Of a stretch of DNA of 47,005 bases, positions 15,953 through 23,582 are shown piece by piece. Made by a program: the position numbers and the translations under genes. This DNA comes from CAZCDS01 sp964497585 (lineage in GTDB: Bacteria; Desulfobacterota; Desulfomonilia; Desulfomonilales; Desulfomonilaceae). The DNA is taken from positions 1-47,005 of the forward strand of contig CAZCDS010000053.1 of the NCBI GenBank assembly GCA_964497585.1, written 5' to 3'. Below the pieces are notes generated by a model. The model saw only the letters and a program-made list of their open reading frames with translations. It had not been told where the DNA came from and searched no databases. Each line of letters opens with the position of its first letter. Position 1 is the stretch's first letter.

Positions 15953-16042
15953 ATGAAACAGACTCTGGCACGGCTTGTCATCGCGCTCTTCCTGATCGCA
16001 TGTATACTTTTCTTGCGCTGGCTAAATCACATGTACTCCTGA
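15953..16042 (+). CDS. 29-residue single-span membrane peptide
   Basis: A short frame with ATG at 15953 and TGA at 16040-16042, preceded by GGGAG with a 6-nt spacer. The peptide starts MKQTLARLVIALFLIACILF and ends LRWLNHMYS: a basic N-terminus, about 16 hydrophobic residues, then a short polar tail. This is the pattern of small inner-membrane proteins that bind larger partners, or of type I toxin peptides. It lies about 165 nt after the candidate small-RNA terminator on the same strand. A poor promoter-like pair (TTGCCG at 15859, GATAGT at 15881) lies upstream. No homologue is recognised. Confidence 0.5.
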   Translation: MKQTLARLVIALFLIACILFLRWLNHMYS

Positions 16043-16158
16043 GGGTGACAATCGGACCAGTTATGAAGACGTAGTCGTGCGCTCGGTAGGCTTCAAACTC
16101 TCGTATGCTCTCTTGCAGAACGGCCCTCCCGGTCCAATTCCTGCATCTTCGGCTTCTC

Positions 16159-17037
16159 TCAGAGACCGAAGATCGAGAGAAGGGCCCCGAGACCTGTACC
16201 GGCCGCGTGGAATCCGTCCTTCAGGATAGACACAAGTATCCCACTATCATCGACCACCCAGATTTCGACCGGCCTATTGAGCCAGTGATAGCAGCCTCTT
16301 TCGTTCCTCTTGACCGGCCCCACACCTACGAGCCGGATCAAGGTCTTCTTGAAAGCACAGGGATCGGGTACCCGAATACACCCTGCTGAGGCAGGACCGA
16401 ACCTGTCAGTCTTTATGGCTTCGGGATGAGGATACGCGGCCGGGTCGAATCCGTGTATCCCAAGATCCCGGAACCTCCGACACTTTCCTGATTCGTCGCA
16501 GGCGAGCATCGGCGCAAAGAATCCCCCGTACAGGCCGGGGATCTTCTCCTTGTTTTCCCCGAAAAAGAGGACGTCCGGGTAGCAATAGAGATGGTTGATG
16601 AGGAATCTGCCCTCGGGAGTCGGAGTCTCTACATCTCCCAAGCCGACCCGCGTATTATAGATGTCCTCGACGCTGCCGTCCGGGCGAATGCCCTCGACAA
16701 AGAGATGGTAATTGCCGCGATCGACAATGATGCGTGCGCCCACGAATCGTCTGGAATCAGATTCGTCTCTCTCCCGGATGCTTACTTCGTGCCACTCAGG
16801 GAATCCTTCGGGAAGGCAGGGATCTTCAGGAGGGCAAACCGTCGATCCGTCCTCGGCAGAGAGAGGTGAACCTGCCGGGCCGGCCTGCTTCGCACTATCA
16901 CCTTCCGTTGTCCCATTGCTTTGGACGGTGGGACTTTGCTTCATGCCCTGGCGTTCCGGCCCGACAGGCACATCGAATGCCACAAGAAAGACGAAAAGGA
17001 AAAGAAGTATATATCCAAATACGTTGCGACAATTCAT
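16159..17037 (-). CDS. L,D-transpeptidase (YkuD) family protein
   Basis: A 292-residue protein with an N-terminal signal/anchor (about 5-24), a low-complexity linker (30-75) and a YkuD catalytic domain (about 95-265). The catalytic motif is visible as HGFD (about 195) and SAGCIRVPD (about 216-224), whose Cys is the nucleophile. Such enzymes make 3-3 peptidoglycan cross-links or attach proteins to peptidoglycan in the periplasm. Six or more extra cysteines around the domain suggest disulfides. The C-terminus is hydrophobic and Gly-rich. GAGGA stands 5 nt before the ATG. Confidence 0.85.
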   Translation of the reverse strand: MNCRNVFGYILLFLFVFLVAFDVPVGPERQGMKQSPTVQSNGTTEGDSAKQAGPAGSPLSAEDGSTVCPPEDPCLPEGFPEWHEVSIRERDESDSRRFVGARIIVDRGNYHLFVEGIRPDGSVEDIYNTRVGLGDVETPTPEGRFLINHLYCYPDVLFFGENKEKIPGLYGGFFAPMLACDESGKCRRFRDLGIHGFDPAAYPHPEAIKTDRFGPASAGCIRVPDPCAFKKTLIRLVGVGPVKRNERGCYHWLNRPVEIWVVDDSGILVSILKDGFHAAGTGLGALLSIFGL

Positions 17038-17074
17038 GAAATCCTCGGTTCGGACAGCAGCACTATCCTTGCCT

Positions 17075-17104
17075 ATTCTAATGGTTTTCCTTCATGATTG
17101 TCAA
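17075..17104 (-). promoter_or_regulatory. sigma-70 promoter of the L,D-transpeptidase gene
   Basis: On the minus strand TTGACA (17104-17099), an 18-bp spacer and TAGAAT (17080-17075). The predicted leader is about 30 nt. Confidence 0.65.
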
Positions 17105-17232
17105 TGACGGGATGACTTCTCCTGCCCAAGCGTTGTCAAGAGAAGTGACACAAGATCCCCGCTTGGGGGCTATCCGAATCCTGTGCGGCGGAGAGATGGT
17201 GATTCGAGGGCCGCCCCCGTTGCCCGTCTACT

Positions 17233-17817
17233 TCATGTGCCTCCGAAGTCGAATCGATGCAAGACGTGGTACTCAGCTCCTGAGGGCTTAAGGATGCTCC
17301 GGAAGAGAATGGCGTGGTCCGCGACGAAGGAAGGACCTGAGATATCCATCTTCTGTATGATGGCTGTCTTGAGATCGGAGTTGATCCCGCGAGACTTAAC
17401 CCTTCCCAGCGTCAGATGAGGTCTGAAGGGTCGTTTCTCTTTCTTGAATCCCAGAGGTTCCAATTGACTTTCGAGCCTCCCTGCGAGCGGAGCAAGAGAC
17501 CCAGTCGCGTCCTGGAGCCCGGCCCAGATCACCCGTGGTTTGTTTAGAGAAGGAAAGGCCCCCAGTCCGTGAACACCGAGCCGGACCGGCTTCGCATCGG
17601 AGAATGCAAGGGAAGCCTGATCTCGGATCGAATCAAGAGAATCCTTGTGGACGTTTCCGAGGAACTTGAGCGTGAGATGGATCCCTTGCGGCCGCGTCCA
17701 GCGTACTTCACGCCCGAAGCCTCGGAGTTCCTCTGAGAGATCCCTTAGGAAGAGTGTCACCTCTTCAGGCAGATCAATGGCGATAAAGGCCCTCACTTCC
17801 GAGTCATTTTCCCTCAT
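17233..17817 (-). CDS. thpR: RNA 2',3'-cyclic phosphodiesterase (2H family)
   Basis: A 194-residue 2H phosphoesterase. Both HxTx motifs are present: HLTL in GIHLTLKFLGNV (about residues 47-50) and HLTL in FRPHLTLGRVK (about 133-136). The N-terminal RAFIAIDLPEEV is the standard ThpR/LigT start. The enzyme hydrolyses 2',3'-cyclic phosphates on RNA ends and can ligate tRNA halves in vitro. GGGAGGGG precedes the ATG. It is probably monocistronic. Confidence 0.92.
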   Translation of the reverse strand: MRENDSEVRAFIAIDLPEEVTLFLRDLSEELRGFGREVRWTRPQGIHLTLKFLGNVHKDSLDSIRDQASLAFSDAKPVRLGVHGLGAFPSLNKPRVIWAGLQDATGSLAPLAGRLESQLEPLGFKKEKRPFRPHLTLGRVKSRGINSDLKTAIIQKMDISGPSFVADHAILFRSILKPSGAEYHVLHRFDFGGT

Positions 17818-17944
17818 TTCCCCTCCCGAAGCATTCAGACGAATCAGGCACGAAGATGATATACTCTAACACAGCGTCACAAAAACACAGAGAAGACCGA
17901 AAGGGAGAGTCTCCCCCCGTTGGCCCTCCGGAAGCCAAACGATC

Positions 17945-18814
17945 TCAGAGCAGGCTCCCAAGTCCGTATTTTCTCGGCGTTTCCTGGTAGATTTTCTCCG
18001 CATCTGACAGGGATTCCTTGAGCTTGCGGACACGTTCAGCGTCGGCCGGATGCGTGGACAACCAGACGGGAATCGGAGGTTTCTTTATCCTCGACAAGCG
18101 GTCCCATACCCTGACCGATTCCGCAGGATCGTACCCGGCTTTGGCCATGTACATTTGGCCTATCTGATCCGCTTCCAACTCATGGATCCGGCTGTAAGGA
18201 AGCAATACGCCCACCGTGCCGCCGATACCGAGCGCTCCCAACACGAGTCGGCCCGTTCCGCTCAGGCTTCCGTCTTTGTTCTTCAAAGCTTCCTCTCCGA
18301 CAGCAAGCGCTCCGTGGAGGGCAAGCTTCTGACTGAGGCGCTCGCCACCGTGCCGTGCAACTGCGTGCGCCACCTCATGGGCCACAATGGCTGCCAGACC
18401 GGCCTCGTTTTTCGCGTACTTGAGCATGCCTGTGTACACGACAATCTTGCCGCCCGGCAGACAGAACGCATTCGGTGTATCGTTCTCCACGAGCCGAACC
18501 TCCCAGTCGAAGTTCGGCTTGTCCATGGATTCTGCTGCTTTCCCCACCCGCTCGGCTACGCGGGAGACGATCGCCTTGAGTCGCTTGTCCGTGGACTCCG
18601 GTTCCTTGTCGACGACCTCTGAGAACGCTTTTGCTCCAAGGGAATTCAGTTGTCTGTCGGAGATCATGTTGAACTGGCGCCGGCCGGTGTGGGGAACGCT
18701 TGCGCACGCGCACAACGTGAGCAGCAGGATCGACGGAATGATGAGACGGATGAACCTTCCCGAGAATCTCTTCTTGGCTGCGACGCGTATAGGTTGATTA
18801 ATCAAGTGGTTCAT
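17945..18814 (-). CDS. M48 family metallopeptidase, probable lipoprotein
   Basis: A 289-residue protein. After a basic N-terminus and a hydrophobic stretch (SILLLTLCACAS), Cys in LCAC is the likely lipidation site. The zinc motif HEVAH (in VAHEVAHAVARHGGERLS) lies near residue 147, and the third ligand is probably Glu in HELEADQIG near 212. This matches the small BepA/LoiP-like M48 group, outer-membrane-associated proteases that handle misassembled envelope proteins. A C-terminal TPR region as in BepA is missing. The start has no obvious ribosome binding site. It is divergent from the zinc-ribbon gene. Confidence 0.85.
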   Translation of the reverse strand: MNHLINQPIRVAAKKRFSGRFIRLIIPSILLLTLCACASVPHTGRRQFNMISDRQLNSLGAKAFSEVVDKEPESTDKRLKAIVSRVAERVGKAAESMDKPNFDWEVRLVENDTPNAFCLPGGKIVVYTGMLKYAKNEAGLAAIVAHEVAHAVARHGGERLSQKLALHGALAVGEEALKNKDGSLSGTGRLVLGALGIGGTVGVLLPYSRIHELEADQIGQMYMAKAGYDPAESVRVWDRLSRIKKPPIPVWLSTHPADAERVRKLKESLSDAEKIYQETPRKYGLGSLL

Positions 18815-18822
18815 GCTAGTAT
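18794..18822 (+). promoter_or_regulatory. promoter of the zinc-ribbon gene, overlapping the M48 start
   Basis: TTGATT (18794-18799), a 17-bp spacer and TAGTAT (18817-18822). The inverted repeat AGTATT-(6 nt)-AATACT at 18818-18835 overlaps the -10 box and lies directly before the divergent M48 gene, so one site could control both genes. Confidence 0.5.
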
Positions 18823-18866
18823 TATTTTCAATACTTTAACGGGGAAGTTGTTCCCGGAGGTGGCTG

Positions 18867-19118
18867 TTGAAGTGTGACAAATGCGGATACGTAAGTTTTG
18901 ACCACAATCTCACCTGCCCCTCGTGCAACCGGGACATGAGTGTCGTCAGGAACAGGCTGCATCTCTTCTTTGAACCGCCCGAAGTCGACTTTGACCAGTA
19001 CTTCGTACAGGAATCCGGCCATTACCAGACAGCCTCGTCCGCGCCGGCCATGGAGGACGAAGCGGAACTCGATCTGGACACGGCCGACGACGACTTCGAG
19101 TTCACCCTGGACGACTGA
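18867..19118 (+). CDS. small zinc-ribbon protein with an acidic tail
   Basis: An 83-residue protein starting with TTG, with GGAGG 6 nt upstream. The first 25 residues hold two CxxC pairs (CDKCGY and CPSCNR), a rubredoxin-like zinc ribbon. The rest is acidic and ends in a run of Asp/Glu (ADDDFEFTLDD). Proteins of this form are common and uncharacterised in deltaproteobacteria. It may bind nucleic acid or protein through the ribbon. No further function can be supported. Confidence 0.75.
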   Translation: MKCDKCGYVSFDHNLTCPSCNRDMSVVRNRLHLFFEPPEVDFDQYFVQESGHYQTASSAPAMEDEAELDLDTADDDFEFTLDD

Positions 19119-19205
19119 CAGCAATCCACCGCTACCGGTCTGCTCTCCCACAAGCACGTCGTGTGCGTGCGTTCGGCCTACGTACGTTTCCGGGCGGCGA
19201 TCGTC

Positions 19206-19607
19206 CTATCCATCTTCCAGAGGGAGCGGCCATTGCCCTCTTTCCTGAAGCACCTCTCTGAAAACCCCCAGCGCCCGGTTGACGACGGGCATCCCACCGT
19301 AAATCGCGCATTGGAAGATCACCTCAGAGATCTCCCGCGGATCGCAGCCTACGTTCAGGGCCGCGTACAGGTGGAGTTTCAGTTCGTCCGCTCGCTCGAG
19401 AACCGTTAGCGCGGCAACGGTGATGAGCTGGCGCGTGGTGTGGGGGAGCCGCTCCCTCGCGTACATTTGGCCGGTGATGAAGAGCGAGAGATCCTTTGCC
19501 AGCCCCTTGTCGAAGGAACGCCACAGATCAAAGGGCCGTTCATCCTTGAAGCCTTCGAAATAGAGCTTTGCCGTGTTTAGTGTTTTCGCCTTGAGATCTT
19601 CTTCCAT
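19206..19607 (-). CDS. carboxymuconolactone decarboxylase / AhpD-like protein
   Basis: A 133-residue all-helical protein of the CMD family. The motif LPHTTRQLITVAALTVLERADELKLHLYAALNVG matches the PcaC-like core, and IFQCAIYGGMPVVNRAL the C-terminal helix. The CxxC redox pair of true AhpD is absent, so a peroxidase-reductant role is unlikely and the substrate is unknown. The frame is open to 19721, but the ATG at 19607 has GAGG 5 nt upstream and gives the usual length. Confidence 0.8.
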   Translation of the reverse strand: MEEDLKAKTLNTAKLYFEGFKDERPFDLWRSFDKGLAKDLSLFITGQMYARERLPHTTRQLITVAALTVLERADELKLHLYAALNVGCDPREISEVIFQCAIYGGMPVVNRALGVFREVLQERGQWPLPLEDG

Positions 19608-19792
19608 TGGCACCTCGTGGAGAAAGGGTATCTGCTCGTGGTAAACGAGATTTTGGCAACGGACGATTGTCGCAGTTCCGGGCGCCATCCTCCGTCTTGA
19701 CTGGGTGGAAACCTGAATCACTCACTGGCGAGGACGCCCCAGTGACTTCGTGAAGGAATCTCAGTTACCGACTCGGTCACAGTAAATGGGTA

Positions 19793-20713
19793 TCAGACTC
19801 GCGCCACCATGCCGTCCTCAGCCACAATGACCCGCACGGAGACCCCTCTATCATTGCAGATCCTGTCCACTATGGCCTGCCACTCTGCCTGACACCGAGG
19901 AATGGGATATGGTTCCCCCGAAATCGGCTCTCTCATGGGAGAAGCCGGGGGGTGCTTCTTGACTGCGTGGTTGGAGGGGTCACCTGGTACCAGGTCGCCC
20001 GCGGAAATATGAACCAAATAGGCTCTGTCTTTCGGATTCCAACGGAGAAGGTAATCGAGGGCGTTCTGAAAGCTCATGTGGTGAGGCCGGTTGTGGAGCG
20101 GCTCGTTAAGCCAATGACTCTGGAGAATCAGAACGTCCGACTCGAAGAGGATGTCCGGCTCGGTTTCAAGTCCAATGAAATCGGAGGTATACACGAGCTT
20201 CGCGCTGCGGTTGTCCTCGATCTCTTCGATTACGTATCCAACGCATCCGAGGGCAAAAGGACCGTGAAGCGTCTTGAACGGCGTAATCTTGGTCTTGAGT
20301 CCGTTGAGCGTCTCACCGGGGATGGCCTCTCTCTTTTCGATGAGTGATCCGAGGAGATAGCCAAAGCGCACTTCTATGGTCTCCCAGGTCTTGGCGGTTG
20401 CATAGACGGGGATAGGATTCCAGTCTTCTCGCGACCGGCTTCTCCGGAAGCACAGCAGATCGTCCAATCCGAGGTAGTGGTCACCGTGCTCATGGGTGAT
20501 CAAGACAGCGTCAGGTCGCCGAACCCCATTCTTTCGCATCTGAAAGCGAACGTCCGGGCCGCAGTCCACAAGGATGTTCTCACGAGACTTGACGACGAAA
20601 CAGGTACGCGTTCGCTCTTCGCCGAGCCTGCTCATTTCCGCGCAAATCATACAGTCACACGAGTACTCCGGAACGCACCACGCGCTCCCGGTTCCCAGGA
20701 ACTGGATCTCCAT
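19793..20713 (-). CDS. MBL-fold phosphodiesterase, PhnP-like
   Basis: A 306-residue metallo-beta-lactamase-fold protein. The start MEIQFLGTGSA and the structural zinc motif CDCMIC (about residues 19-24) are as in PhnP. The catalytic metal site THEHGDH is near residues 93-99, with further ligands in VYTSDF and LVHIS. PhnP hydrolyses cyclic ribose phosphates in phosphonate breakdown, but no phn genes are nearby, so the physiological substrate is open. An extra C-terminal segment of about 50 residues is present. AAGGA stands 6 nt before the ATG. Confidence 0.85.
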   Translation of the reverse strand: MEIQFLGTGSAWCVPEYSCDCMICAEMSRLGEERTRTCFVVKSRENILVDCGPDVRFQMRKNGVRRPDAVLITHEHGDHYLGLDDLLCFRRSRSREDWNPIPVYATAKTWETIEVRFGYLLGSLIEKREAIPGETLNGLKTKITPFKTLHGPFALGCVGYVIEEIEDNRSAKLVYTSDFIGLETEPDILFESDVLILQSHWLNEPLHNRPHHMSFQNALDYLLRWNPKDRAYLVHISAGDLVPGDPSNHAVKKHPPASPMREPISGEPYPIPRCQAEWQAIVDRICNDRGVSVRVIVAEDGMVARV

Positions 20714-21017
20714 AGATCGTCCTTTCCGAATATGAGGGCACAGTCACCTGTATGGAGGACGTATGCGGCAACGAGAACTTTTCGCGAGCGTCCTGTAGAC
20801 AGTCACCACGGAGCCGGCGGTAATCGGACAATAGCTTGTACACGGCCAGTCCACGGGGAAACGACACACCCTCTCCTCTCGGGCCGAGGGCCTCGGCCTC
20901 CGGAGGGTTCGGCCTGCGAAACAGCTCGCAATTCTGGGCACGCAAATGTGCATGTGGTTCGTGGATACGGGGTTCGAGCGCTCTGGAAGGTTTGCCGTTC
21001 ACGGAGAGTTGAAAGCC
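20714..21017. other. intergenic stretch with one hairpin
   Basis: About 304 bp between IF-1 and the MBL gene, both on the minus strand. The only structure seen is GGCCGAG-GGC-CTCGGCC (20882-20898), without a T-run. The minus-strand frame from 21002 has no ribosome binding site and runs into the MBL gene in another frame. Confidence 0.45.
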
Positions 21018-21236
21018 CTACTTGCCCCGATAGACTATCAGGCCGTGGGTCAGGTCGTACGGGGACAATGCGACGGTTACGCGGTCACCGAGGAGAACCT
21101 TTATTCTGTAGCGGGACATCCTGCCCGACAGCTTGGTGAGTATGCTCCGGCCGTCATCAGTCTCGACCTGATACATTCCGCCGGAATGAACCTTAACGAC
21201 TGTTCCTTCGACTTTTACGTTGTCATCTCTGGCCAC
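21018..21236 (-). CDS. infA: translation initiation factor IF-1
   Basis: A 72-residue S1-like OB-fold protein, the usual IF-1 length. VKVEGTVVKVHSGGMYQVE, SGRMSRYRIKVLLGDRVTVALSPYDLTHGLIVYR covers the whole family signature. The frame extends upstream to 21275, but the GTG at 21236 is chosen for its family-typical length and AAGG/GGAG upstream. IF-1 blocks the ribosomal A site during initiation. It stands alone here, outside a ribosomal-protein operon, so it may be a second copy. Confidence 0.9.
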   Translation of the reverse strand: MARDDNVKVEGTVVKVHSGGMYQVETDDGRSILTKLSGRMSRYRIKVLLGDRVTVALSPYDLTHGLIVYRGK

Positions 21237-21366
21237 TTGCTCCGCCTTTCCGGGATCGTGGCAACCCAAACACATCGGTGAGCATTACGCCCACAATTAG
21301 TCTTGATATCAGGGAGCTGAGAGGAAAATCTACTGCAGTGCCTCCACCCCCCAATAATTCTACATA

Positions 21367-22143
21367 TCACTGCTTTCTCTTCGTTGTCAATTGATCTTTG
21401 GCCAGCTCATCGCAGACGCGTTTCAGATCTTCGGGCGTGTCCACCTCGATGGAGTCCTTCTCCGTGACAACTGCCCGTATGCGAAATCCATTCTCCAGAG
21501 CCCGCAACTGTTCCAAACGTTCCGCCAATTCGAGAAAGCCCTGGGGAAGCGCACAGAATTCCTGAAGAAAATCGTTACGGTACGCGTAGATGCCGTGGTG
21601 CTTGTAGTAGACCGGCTCAACGTCCGGACCTCTCATGAAGGGGATGGTTGCCCGAGAAAAATAGATCGCAAAGCCTTGCTTGTCGACGACCGTTTTGACG
21701 GCATTGGGATGAGTTATCTCTTCCTCCCTGACGATTCGGTAGATGAGCGTGCTCATGGGAATCCAGGGCTCCTCGAGAAGAGGAGCTACCACCTCTTCGA
21801 TCATTCCCGGATCAAGGAGCGGTTGATCGCCTTGGATATTCACCGCAATGTCCTCGGCTTCCAGCCCTACGTGCCGTGCCGCTTCCCCTACCCTGTCCGT
21901 CCCGGAGCGATGATCACGGGAAGTGAGAAGCGCCTTGCCTCCGTGTTCCAAGACTGCATGCAAAATCCGCTCCGAATCCGTGGCCGCCCATACCTCGTTC
22001 ACGAGCGGGGACTTTACCGCCCGTTCGAGTACCCGTACGATCATGGGCTTTCCGAGAATGTCCGCCAAGGGCTTGCGGGGAAAACGGGATGATTCCGCGC
22101 GCGCGGGGACGAATCCTACAATTCTGACGGACGACTCGAACAT
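21367..22143 (-). CDS. kdsB: CMP-Kdo synthetase, here probably CMP-Kdo8N synthetase
   Basis: A 258-residue cytidylyltransferase. The nucleotide-binding start VGFVPARAESSRFPRKPLAD and GTDRVGEAA are as in KdsB. The metal-binding motif reads NIQGDQPLL where most KdsB proteins have GDEPL, so one acidic residue is Gln. KdsB activates Kdo as CMP-Kdo. In Shewanella the enzyme encoded beside kdnA and kdnB prefers 8-amino-Kdo, and the same neighbours are found here. The ATG at 22143 fits the family start; the longer TTG frame from 22218 adds an unlikely Cys/Arg-rich leader. Confidence 0.88.
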   Translation of the reverse strand: MFESSVRIVGFVPARAESSRFPRKPLADILGKPMIVRVLERAVKSPLVNEVWAATDSERILHAVLEHGGKALLTSRDHRSGTDRVGEAARHVGLEAEDIAVNIQGDQPLLDPGMIEEVVAPLLEEPWIPMSTLIYRIVREEEITHPNAVKTVVDKQGFAIYFSRATIPFMRGPDVEPVYYKHHGIYAYRNDFLQEFCALPQGFLELAERLEQLRALENGFRIRAVVTEKDSIEVDTPEDLKRVCDELAKDQLTTKRKQ

Positions 22144-22235
22144 GTCCTTGGTTCTTTCACCGCACGGAATTGCTGCCCGGCGGCCGCAGCGCTCATCGCT
22201 AACCCCGCCACAAATCAACTGCAGTCGTGGAATCG

Positions 22236-23441
22236 CTACAATACCGCTTCTGCAACAGCCTGTAGTTCCATAACGATCTGCCGAATACGCTGTTCGTCAT
22301 CCTTGAGGGAAACCGGCATGACCACGAGCTTTTCCAGGATGCTGTCACTCAGCGGGAGCATATCCGCGGTGTACTGTACCTCGCGCCCATAAATCGGGCC
22401 GCCGAAGGGATGGGGATGATCCCACGCCGTCTTCTTGGCCTGCAAGTGTTCCCAGTTCGGCAGATAATGCCAAAGGTTGTTCTTGAAATAGACCGACGGG
22501 ACACCTCTGTCCGTGAGACCCTTCTGAAACGCGACCGCCTTTTCCGCACTATCGAGGAAGAAACAGACGTGCGTATGGCTGTCTACGCCTCCCCGGGGTA
22601 CTTCCCTCATAGTGATCGTGTCGAAGTTCTGCAGGGTTTCTCTGATGAGGACCTGATTCTGGCGCTGGCGTTCGAGCAGCTTGTCGAGCCTGCTGAGTTG
22701 GGCGAGCCCGACGGCTCCCTGCAACTCGTTCATCCGGTAGTTGAATCCCAGATAGGCGTGGCGTTCCAGCCCCCGATGGACCTTCGGGTTGTGATCATGG
22801 CCGTGGTCCGCGTATTCCGCAGCCCTTATGTAGAGACCCTCGTCGTTGGTGACCACCATGCCGCCTTCACCCGTGGTCAGGGTTTTGTAGAAATCGAAGG
22901 AGAAGGTCCCCATGTCTCCCATGGTTCCCGCGGCCTTTCCATCGACCGAAGCCCCAACGGCCTGGGCAGTGTCCTCAATGACCTTGATCCCGTGTCTTCC
23001 CGCAATCTCGATGATCTTTTTGATGCGGGCCGGTGAACCGAGCATGTGGACCGGGATGACCGCTCTGGTTCTGTCGGTGATCTTCTTTTCGAAGTCTTCT
23101 GGGTCGAGGTTGAGCGTGTTGTCGATTTCCGCGGCGATCGGGACCGCTCCGGCCTCGATGATTGCTTCGAAAGTCGCCACGAAGGTAAAGCCCTGGGTGA
23201 TCACCTCGTCGCCTGGACCTATTCCCAGGGCCGCAAGAGCCACCTTGAGGGCCGCGCTCCCGGACGTCACCGCGTGAGCGTAACCGGCTCCCGTGAAAGC
23301 CGCGAATTTGGACTCAAACTCCGCGACCTTGTGGACTCCTTTCCGTTCCTGCTCGAACTCGTAACGAAAGAGAATCCCTGTCTCCATAACTTCGTTGATC
23401 TGTTCCTTCTCTGCCTCTCCTATCCACTCGTATCCCGGCAT
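22236..23441 (-). CDS. kdnA: PLP-dependent aminotransferase, probable 8-amino-Kdo aminotransferase
   Basis: A 401-residue DegT/DnrJ/EryC1/StrS aminotransferase. The cofactor segments TSGSAALKVALAALGIGPGD (about 60-80), VIEDTAQAVGA (about 155-165) and SFDFYKTLTTGEGG (about 180-195, with the PLP lysine) are clear. Alone, the family acts on many sugars. Between an iron-type alcohol dehydrogenase and kdsB it matches KdnA, which transaminates 8-oxo-Kdo to Kdo8N. AGGAGG stands 5 nt before the ATG. The neighbouring genes are kdnB upstream and kdsB 92 bp downstream. Confidence 0.85.
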   Translation of the reverse strand: MPGYEWIGEAEKEQINEVMETGILFRYEFEQERKGVHKVAEFESKFAAFTGAGYAHAVTSGSAALKVALAALGIGPGDEVITQGFTFVATFEAIIEAGAVPIAAEIDNTLNLDPEDFEKKITDRTRAVIPVHMLGSPARIKKIIEIAGRHGIKVIEDTAQAVGASVDGKAAGTMGDMGTFSFDFYKTLTTGEGGMVVTNDEGLYIRAAEYADHGHDHNPKVHRGLERHAYLGFNYRMNELQGAVGLAQLSRLDKLLERQRQNQVLIRETLQNFDTITMREVPRGGVDSHTHVCFFLDSAEKAVAFQKGLTDRGVPSVYFKNNLWHYLPNWEHLQAKKTAWDHPHPFGGPIYGREVQYTADMLPLSDSILEKLVVMPVSLKDDEQRIRQIVMELQAVAEAVL

Positions 23442-23582
23442 AAGATCCTCCTGGTTTCATTTGTCCGTGAGAAAGAGGCTCGCTCCGACTGCACATCTCT
23501 CGCTTTGGCAGTGCGTGAAAGGTCCTGTTCCGCTTCAAGGCTGGAACCGTCCAACGGGCCCGCTGCCGAGGCAGGCGCTCAG

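Noticed and set aside
20655..21002. Minus-strand frame of 115 residues between IF-1 and the MBL gene
   Set aside because: No ribosome binding site, no recognisable family, and it overlaps the start of the well-supported MBL gene in another frame.
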